The notes below the pieces were generated by a model. It saw only the letters and a list, made by a program, of their open reading frames with translations. It did no database searches and was not told where the DNA came from. A DNA stretch of 16,387 bases from Candidatus Curtissbacteria bacterium RIFCSPLOWO2_01_FULL_41_18 (GTDB lineage Bacteria > Patescibacteriota > Microgenomatia > Curtissbacterales > GWA2-41-24), in contig MFBQ01000002.1 in NCBI GenBank assembly GCA_001776475.1, positions 1 through 16,387 on the forward strand, written 5' to 3'. The first letter of the stretch is position 1; every line of letters starts with the position of its first letter. The position numbers were made by a program, and so were the translations under genes. This document shows positions 7,001-13,388 of the stretch, piece by piece.

Positions 7001-7029
7001 TTGCTTTTTGAGCCTATAACCTTTATAAT
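7001..7029 (+). promoter_or_regulatory. Sigma70-type promoter, leaderless start, for the 109-aa hypothetical gene
   Basis: TTGCTT (7001-7006), a 17-nt spacer and a perfect TATAAT (7024-7029) are followed by only 7 nt to the ATG at 7037. Transcription should start at or next to the A of the ATG. No Shine-Dalgarno sequence is present. Confidence 0.75.
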
Positions 7030-7036
7030 CCGCCTC

Positions 7037-7366
7037 ATGAGTCGGCAAGAAAAGGGTCTTGAACCAAGAACTATTAAACCTCCCGAAGAATTTACACTTA
7101 AAGAGGCTATCGATCTTCTTAGGGAAAAGGGTTGCACTATCAAGTCCCACACTAATTTATTTGACGAAGATGACGTGTTTAACCCATACACGCAGCACTT
7201 TTTTGCTTGGCCTGGAGAGGAGCACACAACGTGGTTGTCTTCTTGGGTAATAAGAAGTATAGGTTATCATGTATACCAGGGTAACAGATGTCCTCCAATT
7301 GATGACATAATCGAAGGCGTAGCAACTGATATTACCGACAGGCGAGTCCTCAAATCTGGCCTATAA
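7037..7366 (+). CDS. Hypothetical protein
   Basis: Not a family I recognise. The protein has 109 residues from the ATG at 7037 (MSRQEKGLEP), is soluble and mixed alpha/beta, and has a conspicuous aromatic and histidine centre (NPYTQHFFAWPGEEHTTWLSSWVIRSIGYHVYQG, residues about 50-83). Another 12 in-frame codons extend upstream to 7001, but they overlap the -35 and -10 boxes, so the shorter form is preferred. Its stop is 2 nt from the stop of the converging methyltransferase gene. The start codon directly follows a TATAAT box, so a leaderless mRNA is predicted. Conserved His and Trp residues could be catalytic or metal-binding, but nothing supports a specific role. Confidence 0.7.
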   Translation: MSRQEKGLEPRTIKPPEEFTLKEAIDLLREKGCTIKSHTNLFDEDDVFNPYTQHFFAWPGEEHTTWLSSWVIRSIGYHVYQGNRCPPIDDIIEGVATDITDRRVLKSGL

Positions 7367-7368
7367 TT

Positions 7369-7893
7369 TCAGACTTTGTATAAATAAATTCCGTCTTTTT
7401 CTTTTAAGGGTTTTTTGTCGAGGAATGGGTGTAAGTTGACTACAACTCGTGTGCCGGGACGGGCGTTTTTGTAAACGAAATCCTCAAACTTTTTTATTGA
7501 TTTTTTTAGGCTGTAGACGAAAATAATGTCGGCAACTTTGAGATCTGCTTTCCACATATTTTGGCGATGGATCATAACATTTTCGGAAAGGCCTTTAAGT
7601 TGAGCGTGAAATCGGCTTATTAAAACTAGAAATGGATTGAGTTCGTAACCTATGGCATAAGCGCCTTTTTGGGCTGAAGCAAAAAGCAGGCGGCCGTCGC
7701 CGGAGCCAAGATCAATAACTGTTTGATTCTTTTTGATTTTTGAAAGTTTGATAATAGTATCGATTTTTTGGCGTTTAGTGCCAACGTATGGAAGATCCAA
7801 GAAAAAGTCGATGGCATAAAAAATACCCATTAAGATAATAAAAAGAAGCGCAACCGAAACTAAAATAAGAACGACGGCAATCAATACACTCAT
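7369..7893 (-). CDS. Membrane-anchored class I SAM methyltransferase resembling FAM173/ATPSCKMT
   Basis: The 174-residue protein has one N-terminal membrane helix (3-27), then the phrase DLPYVGTKRQKI (33-44), then a Rossmann-type SAM-binding core. Motif I is DLGSGDGRLLFA (61-72) and the acidic ribose loop is GYELNPFLVLISRFHA (82-97). The combination PYVxTKRxKI, DLGSGDGR, YELNPxLVxxSRxxA and a membrane anchor is the pattern I know from the FAM173 family, whose mitochondrial member ATPSCKMT trimethylates a lysine of the ATP-synthase c-ring. The protein substrate here is unknown. The ATG at 7893 follows the stop of the GIY-YIG gene by one base (TAATATG), so the two genes are translationally coupled. 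It converges on the hypothetical gene ending at 7366. An ordinary small-molecule or RNA methyltransferase remains possible. Confidence 0.82.
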   Translation of the reverse strand: MSVLIAVVLILVSVALLFIILMGIFYAIDFFLDLPYVGTKRQKIDTIIKLSKIKKNQTVIDLGSGDGRLLFASAQKGAYAIGYELNPFLVLISRFHAQLKGLSENVMIHRQNMWKADLKVADIIFVYSLKKSIKKFEDFVYKNARPGTRVVVNLHPFLDKKPLKEKDGIYLYKV

Positions 7894-7894
7894 A

Positions 7895-8128
7895 TTATTG
7901 TTCGAGCGCTAGCGAGAACTTACCATTAAAACTATTAATAAGTTCTCTCTTCTTTTTCCTACTGAAATCTTTAATTTGAATCTCTCGGCGCCTTGCCAAC
8001 TCAAAATCTTCATGCTCCTCCAAGCTGTGCTGGTCGAATCTAAGAACTGGTTTCCACGTCATACCTGTGTAATAAAGTCCATTTTTGAGCTCCAAAATAT
8101 AAACGTACCATTTCCACCTATTTCTCAT
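7895..8128 (-). CDS. GIY-YIG nuclease-domain protein with internal shortening
   Basis: The 77-residue protein starts with KWYVYILELKNGLYYTGMTWKPVLRFDQH (about 6-34), the GIY-YIG half with its two Tyr motifs, Arg29 and His34. It continues directly into LARRREIQIKDFSRKKKRELINSF (about 44-67), which matches the Glu-containing helix of UvrC/YhbQ-like single-domain GIY-YIG proteins, including the metal-binding Glu. Typical members have about 85-95 residues with a GKGAxYT-type stretch between these halves. Here roughly 15-20 residues of that middle are missing, in frame. Such proteins are small nucleases or nuclease relatives of mostly unknown biology. A possible -10 (TATAGA, 8134-8139) lies 5 nt before the ATG. 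It is coupled to the downstream methyltransferase gene (1-nt gap). Confidence 0.82.
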   Translation of the reverse strand: MRNRWKWYVYILELKNGLYYTGMTWKPVLRFDQHSLEEHEDFELARRREIQIKDFSRKKKRELINSFNGKFSLALEQ

Positions 8129-8177
8129 AATTGTCTATAAGGTAACTTCTCACATTGTTCGAAGAATATTTTCATTG

Positions 8178-11153
8178 TTAAATCTTAGCAAGAGAGAATG
8201 GACAGATGGATGAGTAAGCACAGTAAACGCAGGCTGGTTCGCGGCCAAAGTATTTGGGGTTGGCTTCAAAATGATTATTTCGCCCGTCTCGGCGAATGTT
8301 TTGAGCACTTTCTAAAATTAAATTTTCAGTTTTCTCAAGATCTATCTTGGCCGGTTGATAAGAACCTTCAACGCCTGTCTCTAAAAAATGCAGGGCAACT
8401 TTTTCGGGAATAATTTTGTGAGCCTTAAAGTATGAAAGGGCATAAACGGCAAGTTGTGTTGATTTTATTGCCTGGGCGTTGGCGCGATCCTGGTCAATGT
8501 TTTCGGAGGATTTATAATCGATAATCGTAACTTTAGAGCCAGGTTTGACATCTACCCTATCATACCTTCCGGTAATCGTTACCCCTTCCAGAGAAAATTT
8601 GAATCCTGCTTCAATTAAACTTGGCAAGTCTTTGATTTTTGACTCGCGCTTGTAAAAAGAGGAAAGAGCAAGTTTGCCTTGGGCTTTTCTTTTTTCTTCA
8701 TGCTCAACTGTCAAAAAACCCTCACTATCCCAAGCATTTTCAAAGACTTCCAAAAGTTGGGGCAGAGTTAGAATTTTGCCTTGCTTTTTTGCTCGAAAAA
8801 ACTGGGCAACTGCCGCGTGTAAGGCGGCACCATAAACAACTGTGTGGTGGCGAAGAATCGGCAGTCTCAAAAGATGAATATAGCGGTATTTGAAGGCACA
8901 GGTTAGATAATCATCGATTGCGCCTTGTGTCAACTTTAGGACATCGACATCAAAAAGGATTGTTTGGGTCATCCGCCAGCTGGCGGATGGCGGGACTGGC
9001 GCAAATTTTTCGATTTTTTCAAGTGGCGAAAGCTTTAGCAGCATGGCGTCGGATTTGGGTTTATCTAGCGCTTCAAGAACAAAGGGAGAGATCTTTTTGA
9101 TACGCTTGCCGCCAATGTCGCGAGACCAAGTAAAATAAAGCAAATCTTTTGCGCGAGTTGCGCCGACATAGAAAAGGCGTCTTTCTTCTTGCATGTGCCA
9201 GTCACCTGCAGGCAGAGTTTCTTTAATCAGTTTTTCGGGAATCTCAATAGCGTCGCCGCGATGCCTGGTTGGGAAACGATCGGCTACAAGATTAACCAAA
9301 AAAACAACCGGAAACTCCAAACCCTTGGCGCCGTGAACCGTCATGACATTAACAGCATCAAGATCCGGGTCAAATTCAACAGTGGCCGGGTCATCACCTG
9401 CTTGCCTTAGGGCTTCTAAATATTCAACGAATTGACCGGCGGATTCGATCTTAGCAACAGTCTCAAACTCCTTAATTTTGTCAAAGAATTTAGCGATATT
9501 TTGGATTTTAATTTGGCCTTCGACTTCACCGCTTTTATCAAGCCGCGTCAAATAGTCGGTGCGTTTAAGGAAATCATAAAGCACTTTGCCTGCGCTTTGG
9601 CGTTTGGAAAGCCCAACAGACTCCTCAAGATCTGCGAGTAATTTTTCAATAATGGCTTTTGACTCATCTGAGAGCTCTAACTCCTGGGGGTCGATATTGT
9701 CTAAATGTTTGAGGACATAATATAAAGATCTGGTTTTGCGGCGGGCCCACGATGTCAGTCTAATGGCATCGACAGGCGGCATTTGGTAAATATCAGAGGT
9801 TATAAGACTATAAAGATTAAGGCTGTCTTCAAAATTAGAGATAGCTGTCAAAAACGCGATTAACAGTGTTACTTCCTCTTGTTGGTAAAGACCGGATGAG
9901 CCTACAAATTTGTGGGGAATAGCTTTCATGTTTAAAGCACGCAGGAAATGATCTGCCTGAGCATTTGCCCGTACCAGGATGGCGAAATCGCGATACTGAT
10001 ATTTCTTCTTATTAATCAGTTTCTCGATTTCGGCGACAACCAAATCGGCTTCTTCGCTTAAAGTATCTGCAAAAATTTCCTGGGGGGGTAACCCTAGATC
10101 ATGTTTTGTAGATAACAATTTTTTGACAATGTTGTTTTTAACTTCCAGACGGTCCGGGTCGTTATGGCGGATAAGCCGGTAGGCAGAATCAAGGATAGAC
10201 TGTCGAGACCGGAAATTTTGGGTTAAGACGACCTGTTTTGCACTAGCATAAGTCTTCTTGAATTCCAGAATATTGGAGATTGCAGCACCCCGGAATTTGT
10301 AGATAGATTGATCATCGTCACCAACAACACAGATATTTTTGTGTTTTTCAGCAAGCATTTTAACCAGTTCGTTTTGGGCATAGTTGGTATCCTGATATTC
10401 ATCCACAAGAATGTATTTAAATTGGTCGTGGTAGTTTTTTAAGATTTTCGGGCGTTTTTTGAAAAGCTCAATGGTTTTAACGACCTGATCACCGAAATCC
10501 AAAAAGCCGGCTTCATCTTTGTATTTTTCGTATTTTTCATAGGCTTGTGCAAGTTCTTGGTATTTTTTGTTTTCGATTTGTGACTCTTTATCTTTGGCGT
10601 TAGCCGCTTTGGGCGAGCCTCGTCCTTGACGGGTCTTTAGTCGTTTAGCGAATTGCGAAAACTCAGCTGGGGTGATGTTTTCATCTTTAAGTCTTGAGAA
10701 AAAAGCAAGAATCGCCGAGATAAATTTGGTGGGGTTTGAAAGTGGTCGCCAGTAGTCAAGTTGGAAGCGGAAAAGATTTTGCTGGAAAAATAAAACTTGT
10801 TGAGGTCGCGAAAGCACCTTGAAATCCGGCGAAAGGCCAATGTCAAGAGCGTTGTCGCGTAAGATTCGATCACCGAAAGCATGAAATGTTGAAATCCAAG
10901 TGTCGATGAATCCGTAGGGAACCAGAATATCGACCCGTTCTTCCATTTCGCCGGCGGCCTTGTCGGTAAAAGTGAGGGCCAGAATTTCTGCGGGTTTTGC
11001 CAATTTATTTTCGATGATGTATGCAATTCTTCTGGCGATAACCGCAGTTTTACCGGTCCCAGCTCCGGCAATAATCAGAAGCGGCCCTTCGGTGGTGGTT
11101 ACAGCTTGGCGTTGTTCGGAGTTCAAATCATTTAAAATATTTTGACTTTTCAT
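8178..11153 (-). CDS. UvrD-family helicase fused to RecB-type PD-(D/E)XK nuclease with Fe-S cysteines (AddA/AdnB-like)
   Basis: This 991-residue helicase-nuclease is of the kind that processes DNA double-strand ends for recombination. Helicase motifs are GAGTGKT (30-36), LTFTDKAAGEM, STFHAF, VDEYQDTN, GDDDQSIYKFRGA, QNFRSRQSI, VMTVHGAKGLEF and EERRLFYVGATRAK. The nuclease domain (about 745-991) has His779, GRYDRVD with Asp865, the core IIDYK (Asp879, Lys881) and QLAVY (Gln900, Tyr904). Cys752 in LTCAFKY together with Cys975, Cys978 and Cys984 in CVYCAYSSIC forms the four-cysteine iron-sulfur arrangement of AddB/AdnA-type nucleases. No partner subunit lies next to it, so it may act alone or as a dimer. 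A short Lys/Gln-rich insertion sits near 170-200. The linker near 722-728 contains a 20-bp palindrome. The ATG at 11153 has no clear Shine-Dalgarno sequence. Confidence 0.93.
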   Translation of the reverse strand: MKSQNILNDLNSEQRQAVTTTEGPLLIIAGAGTGKTAVIARRIAYIIENKLAKPAEILALTFTDKAAGEMEERVDILVPYGFIDTWISTFHAFGDRILRDNALDIGLSPDFKVLSRPQQVLFFQQNLFRFQLDYWRPLSNPTKFISAILAFFSRLKDENITPAEFSQFAKRLKTRQGRGSPKAANAKDKESQIENKKYQELAQAYEKYEKYKDEAGFLDFGDQVVKTIELFKKRPKILKNYHDQFKYILVDEYQDTNYAQNELVKMLAEKHKNICVVGDDDQSIYKFRGAAISNILEFKKTYASAKQVVLTQNFRSRQSILDSAYRLIRHNDPDRLEVKNNIVKKLLSTKHDLGLPPQEIFADTLSEEADLVVAEIEKLINKKKYQYRDFAILVRANAQADHFLRALNMKAIPHKFVGSSGLYQQEEVTLLIAFLTAISNFEDSLNLYSLITSDIYQMPPVDAIRLTSWARRKTRSLYYVLKHLDNIDPQELELSDESKAIIEKLLADLEESVGLSKRQSAGKVLYDFLKRTDYLTRLDKSGEVEGQIKIQNIAKFFDKIKEFETVAKIESAGQFVEYLEALRQAGDDPATVEFDPDLDAVNVMTVHGAKGLEFPVVFLVNLVADRFPTRHRGDAIEIPEKLIKETLPAGDWHMQEERRLFYVGATRAKDLLYFTWSRDIGGKRIKKISPFVLEALDKPKSDAMLLKLSPLEKIEKFAPVPPSASWRMTQTILFDVDVLKLTQGAIDDYLTCAFKYRYIHLLRLPILRHHTVVYGAALHAAVAQFFRAKKQGKILTLPQLLEVFENAWDSEGFLTVEHEEKRKAQGKLALSSFYKRESKIKDLPSLIEAGFKFSLEGVTITGRYDRVDVKPGSKVTIIDYKSSENIDQDRANAQAIKSTQLAVYALSYFKAHKIIPEKVALHFLETGVEGSYQPAKIDLEKTENLILESAQNIRRDGRNNHFEANPKYFGREPACVYCAYSSICPFSLAKI
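8970..8989. repeat. 20-bp perfect palindrome in the helicase-nuclease linker
   Basis: CATCCGCCAG is followed immediately by its exact reverse complement CTGGCGGATG. It is GC-rich within AT-richer coding sequence and lies at about codons 722-728, between the last helicase motif and the nuclease domain, where the reading frame spells PVPPSASWRMT. This is the kind of site where small palindromic mobile repeats are tolerated in frame. Confidence 0.9.
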
Positions 11154-11240
11154 ATCGTATCTGCTAGTATTTGAGTCGAGGCGAAGGGCTTGACCCTGAT
11201 TCCATTACGCATTTTGCCAAAGTGGGAGACGCCTCATTTT
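11154..11240 (-). promoter_or_regulatory. Structured intergenic region upstream of the helicase-nuclease gene
   Basis: The 87-bp gap carries nested inverted repeats. GAGGCG (plus strand 11178-11183) pairs with CGCCTC (11230-11235), and inside it AGGG and CCCT (11185-11188 and 11194-11197) form a small hairpin with loop CTTGA. On the minus strand no T-run follows, so it does not look like a terminator for the 125-aa gene. It would lie in the 5' leader of the helicase-nuclease mRNA, if transcribed from upstream. On the plus strand a T6 run does follow CGCCTCA, at 11237-11242. A weak TACTAG is the only -10-like box near the ATG. Confidence 0.4.
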
Positions 11241-11618
11241 TTATCTCAAAATTATCAAAGAATAAAAGTATTTCTTGCCACCCTTACCCTTTGCTCTAAC
11301 AACCACCTTTATCCTTTGTCTTTCAATATAACCTACAATAGCAAAATAGTGGGTTTCTCCCTTGTTGCTCTTTTCTTGATATGTTGTTGATGTTTCTAAA
11401 AGCTTTTTTGCAAGAGGTAGTGCTTTTAAACGTCTAAGTTGTTCAGCTTTTGATCTTTTCTTTTGGAAAACTATATGATCCCATCCGGCTCTTGAGACAT
11501 ATACAATCTCTTCAAAAGCTGGCGCCGTTTTTTCTTTTCCACGCCATTTTTTAAAATAGAAGTTCTCGGCTTTATCTCTGGCTTTTTTGTAATTGCTTTT
11601 ATGTTTGCCTTTGCCCAC
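11241..11618 (-). CDS. Small basic protein, possible BECR-fold (barnase/EndoU/RelE-like) RNase
   Basis: The 125-residue protein has a Lys-rich N-terminus (MGKGKHKSNYKKARDKAENFYFKKWRGKEK). A compact domain of about 90 residues follows: FEEIVYVSRAGWDHIVF, then RRLKALPLAKKLLE, HYFAIVGYIERQRIKVVVRAKGKGGKKYFYSLI. A strand with S..GW.HI, a helix with LPLA..LL, then strands ending in KYFYS is reminiscent of barnase-EndoU-colicin-RelE type nucleases, with His48 and the terminal Tyr/Ser as candidate catalytic residues. This is a pattern impression only; the alternative is an unrelated conserved hypothetical protein. The start is GTG at 11618, 6 nt after an extended -10 (TGTTAAAAT), so the mRNA should be leaderless. 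No obvious antitoxin partner: the upstream neighbour ends 16 nt away and is a 237-residue protein. Confidence 0.7.
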   Translation of the reverse strand: MGKGKHKSNYKKARDKAENFYFKKWRGKEKTAPAFEEIVYVSRAGWDHIVFQKKRSKAEQLRRLKALPLAKKLLETSTTYQEKSNKGETHYFAIVGYIERQRIKVVVRAKGKGGKKYFYSLIILR

Positions 11619-11624
11619 GCGGCT

Positions 11625-11633
11625 ATTTTAACA
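11625..11633 (-). promoter_or_regulatory. Extended -10 promoter, leaderless GTG start, for the 125-aa gene
   Basis: Minus strand TGTTAAAAT (hexamer TAAAAT at 11625-11630) stands 6 nt before the GTG at 11618. It sits inside the 16-nt gap after the stop of the upstream hypothetical gene, whose end supplies any upstream contacts. It is identical to the element at 4495-4503 before another GTG start. Confidence 0.6.
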
Positions 11634-11634
11634 T

Positions 11635-12348
11635 TTAATATGGGATCGGTTGGGGATAATGTCTTAATTCCCCAGCAGTATTCTGTGGGTTTTCTCTCCT
11701 GTCCGCTACCAGCAACTCTGTTGCAGGATGTCTTGTAAGAGAAACTTTTTTATCTTCACCGAAGATGCCTGGAAACAAAGCTTTAAAGTATCTATCGGGA
11801 AAGTAGGGGTCGTTTTTAATTGCACTTTCTATTTGTTTTGCCAAATCGGGAGGAACGGCTACGTTGAGTTCTATTGTTGTTCCAGGGCGATAATGTTGAA
11901 TATACATAAAATAGGTAAATTGAATCCAATCCTCTTCACCGTGTTTTACATTAAAGGTAATCGTTTCCTGGTGCTCCTCGTATCTTTTTCTAAAAAGTCC
12001 TCCAACCTCTGTTCTCCATTTTCGGACAGGGGGTTCGTATTTGTTTATCAGAAGCAGTTGCCTTTGAGTTTGTTTGCTGTCAAGAATTGGGTCATTACCT
12101 GAAAATGGAACTATTAGTTCCTGCAGTTTGTAATACTCTCTTTCATTACCAGTTACCTCGTCTCCTAATATAAAACCTTTACCTGGATAAAACCCGTCAT
12201 ATCTTATATTTTTATCGATGGGACGTTGATAGCCATATCGTTGACCGATGCCTCGACTTTTAGTCAGAGTCGCAAGTTCTTTCGCTCTGTTTTCTAATTC
12301 GCCGATAGCCTGTTCTGGTTTTCCGTCTTCCGAGTTTTTCCCTTCCAT
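11635..12348 (-). CDS. Hypothetical protein coupled to rmuC
   Basis: Not recognised. It has 237 residues, is hydrophilic, and has no signal peptide or membrane segment. A charged N-terminal helix (about 1-32, EQAIGELENRAKELATLTKSRG) precedes a Tyr-rich region. The remainder seems to be a beta-rich single domain (ETITFNVKHGEEDWIQFTYFMYIQHYRPGTTIELNVAVPPDLAKQIE, about 128-174) with a Pro-rich end (PQPIPY). The ATG at 12348 is 4 nt after the rmuC stop, indicating translational coupling and a shared mRNA from the rmuC promoter. Association with RmuC hints at DNA metabolism, but nothing in the sequence proves it. Confidence 0.8.
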   Translation of the reverse strand: MEGKNSEDGKPEQAIGELENRAKELATLTKSRGIGQRYGYQRPIDKNIRYDGFYPGKGFILGDEVTGNEREYYKLQELIVPFSGNDPILDSKQTQRQLLLINKYEPPVRKWRTEVGGLFRKRYEEHQETITFNVKHGEEDWIQFTYFMYIQHYRPGTTIELNVAVPPDLAKQIESAIKNDPYFPDRYFKALFPGIFGEDKKVSLTRHPATELLVADRRENPQNTAGELRHYPQPIPY

Positions 12349-12352
12349 GTTT

Positions 12353-13339
12353 TTATTTTAACTTCTTTGTCGCCTTCGCCTCTATTGTTTGTACGGTGGA
12401 TATTCGTGACGATAGGCGGGTAAATCGCGTATTGACGTCGTCGCTGGATGCGGCGGCGTTTTTGATGTGGCGGGTTAAGATGGATAACGATCCTCCGAAT
12501 TTTTCGGTTTCGCCTGCGATTTCGCGAAGGGCAGCCAAAATTTGGCCGGCTTGAGCCTCGATTTTAGAACCTTCTAAACTCATGATAATTGCGCGCAAAT
12601 ATGCATACATGGTGCTCGGGGAAACCGGGCGCACACGCTTACGGTAGGCATAATCGTCCAGCTCCGGAGCATTGCTGATCATTTCATAATAAACAGGCTC
12701 ACTGGGAATATACATAAGAGCAAAGTCGAGAGTTCCTTCTTGCGGACGGATGTATTTTGTTGATATGGCATCGATATGCTTTTTGACATCTACAATAAAA
12801 GCTTTGCGATGCATCTGTGTTTCCTTTTCCTCACGGGCCTTTGTCATTTTTCTAAAATTTTCCATTGGGAACTTAGCATCTATTGGAATTATCCCTTGCT
12901 CAAGCTGAATCGCTGCATCTACGATTTCCCCACCTTTAAAGGCGTACTGAAGATGAAAATGCTGTTTTGGCAAGGCCTGGCCTAAAATATCTTTTAAAAC
13001 TGCCTCCCCTATTTGCCCGCGCATTTTAGGAGAGCGCAAGAATTCTTGCAGGTCGCGCATACTTCTTCCTAACTCCGTCATTTCCCCAACGGACTTGGAG
13101 ACATTTGAGATGACCTGTGCAGCTTTATCTAAACGTTGATTTATGGCGGCAGTTTGGCGAACCATTGAATCGGTGGTTTTATCCATAGAGCCGCGCATAT
13201 CGGAGACCAATTGGGTTAAGAGCTTGGTCGTTTCGTCGCCTTTTTTGGAGTCGACAAGCTTTTTGATTTGCCAATAGATGATGGCAAAGGCGATGATTAC
13301 TAAAGCGGCGGCGATAATTAAAGTTGTCTGGGAATTCAT
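12353..13339 (-). CDS. rmuC: RmuC family protein, membrane-anchored DNA recombination protein
   Basis: RmuC limits DNA inversions and rearrangements and is related to restriction-endonuclease-fold nucleases. The 328-residue protein has an N-terminal membrane helix (7-24), a coiled-coil stretch (about 30-95, DKTTDSMVRQTAAINQRLDKAAQVI) and the RmuC domain. Motifs are MRGQIGEAVLKDIL (about 107-120), GGEIVDAAIQLEQGIIPIDAKFPMENF (about 135-161, with the conserved Asp and Lys of IPIDAK), TLDFALMYIPSEPVYYE (about 203-219) and VSPSTMYAYLRAI (about 239-251). It is shorter than E. coli RmuC (about 475 residues), mainly in the coiled coil. The ATG at 13339 follows an extended -10 by 7 nt, so the mRNA is predicted to be leaderless. 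It is the first gene of a two-gene operon, divergent from the four-helix membrane protein gene. Confidence 0.95.
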   Translation of the reverse strand: MNSQTTLIIAAALVIIAFAIIYWQIKKLVDSKKGDETTKLLTQLVSDMRGSMDKTTDSMVRQTAAINQRLDKAAQVISNVSKSVGEMTELGRSMRDLQEFLRSPKMRGQIGEAVLKDILGQALPKQHFHLQYAFKGGEIVDAAIQLEQGIIPIDAKFPMENFRKMTKAREEKETQMHRKAFIVDVKKHIDAISTKYIRPQEGTLDFALMYIPSEPVYYEMISNAPELDDYAYRKRVRPVSPSTMYAYLRAIIMSLEGSKIEAQAGQILAALREIAGETEKFGGSLSILTRHIKNAAASSDDVNTRFTRLSSRISTVQTIEAKATKKLK

Positions 13340-13388
13340 CCGCTAGATTGTATCAAATTTGAATCCGGATTTGGGATACAATCAAATT
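13340..13388. promoter_or_regulatory. rmuC: Palindromic divergent leaderless promoter between rmuC and the four-helix membrane protein
   Basis: The 49-bp spacer contains GATTGTATC (13346-13354) and its exact reverse complement GATACAATC (13375-13383), around a second inner palindrome AATCCGGATT (13362-13371). Each outer arm holds a TACAAT -10: 13347-13352 for rmuC (minus, extended by TGA, 7 nt from its ATG) and 13377-13382 for the plus gene (6 nt from its ATG). The two -10 boxes are only 24 bp apart, so RNA polymerase should not occupy both promoters at once. No Shine-Dalgarno sequence on either side. Confidence 0.75.

Noticed and set aside
6919..7227. Minus-strand open frames of 102 and 62 codons
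   Set aside because: Antisense to the FemX end and the 109-aa gene, cysteine/serine-rich shadow composition, no initiation signals.
8639..8893. Plus-strand open frames of 60-84 codons across 8198-9641
   Set aside because: All are antisense to the helicase-nuclease gene, whose motifs are continuous throughout.
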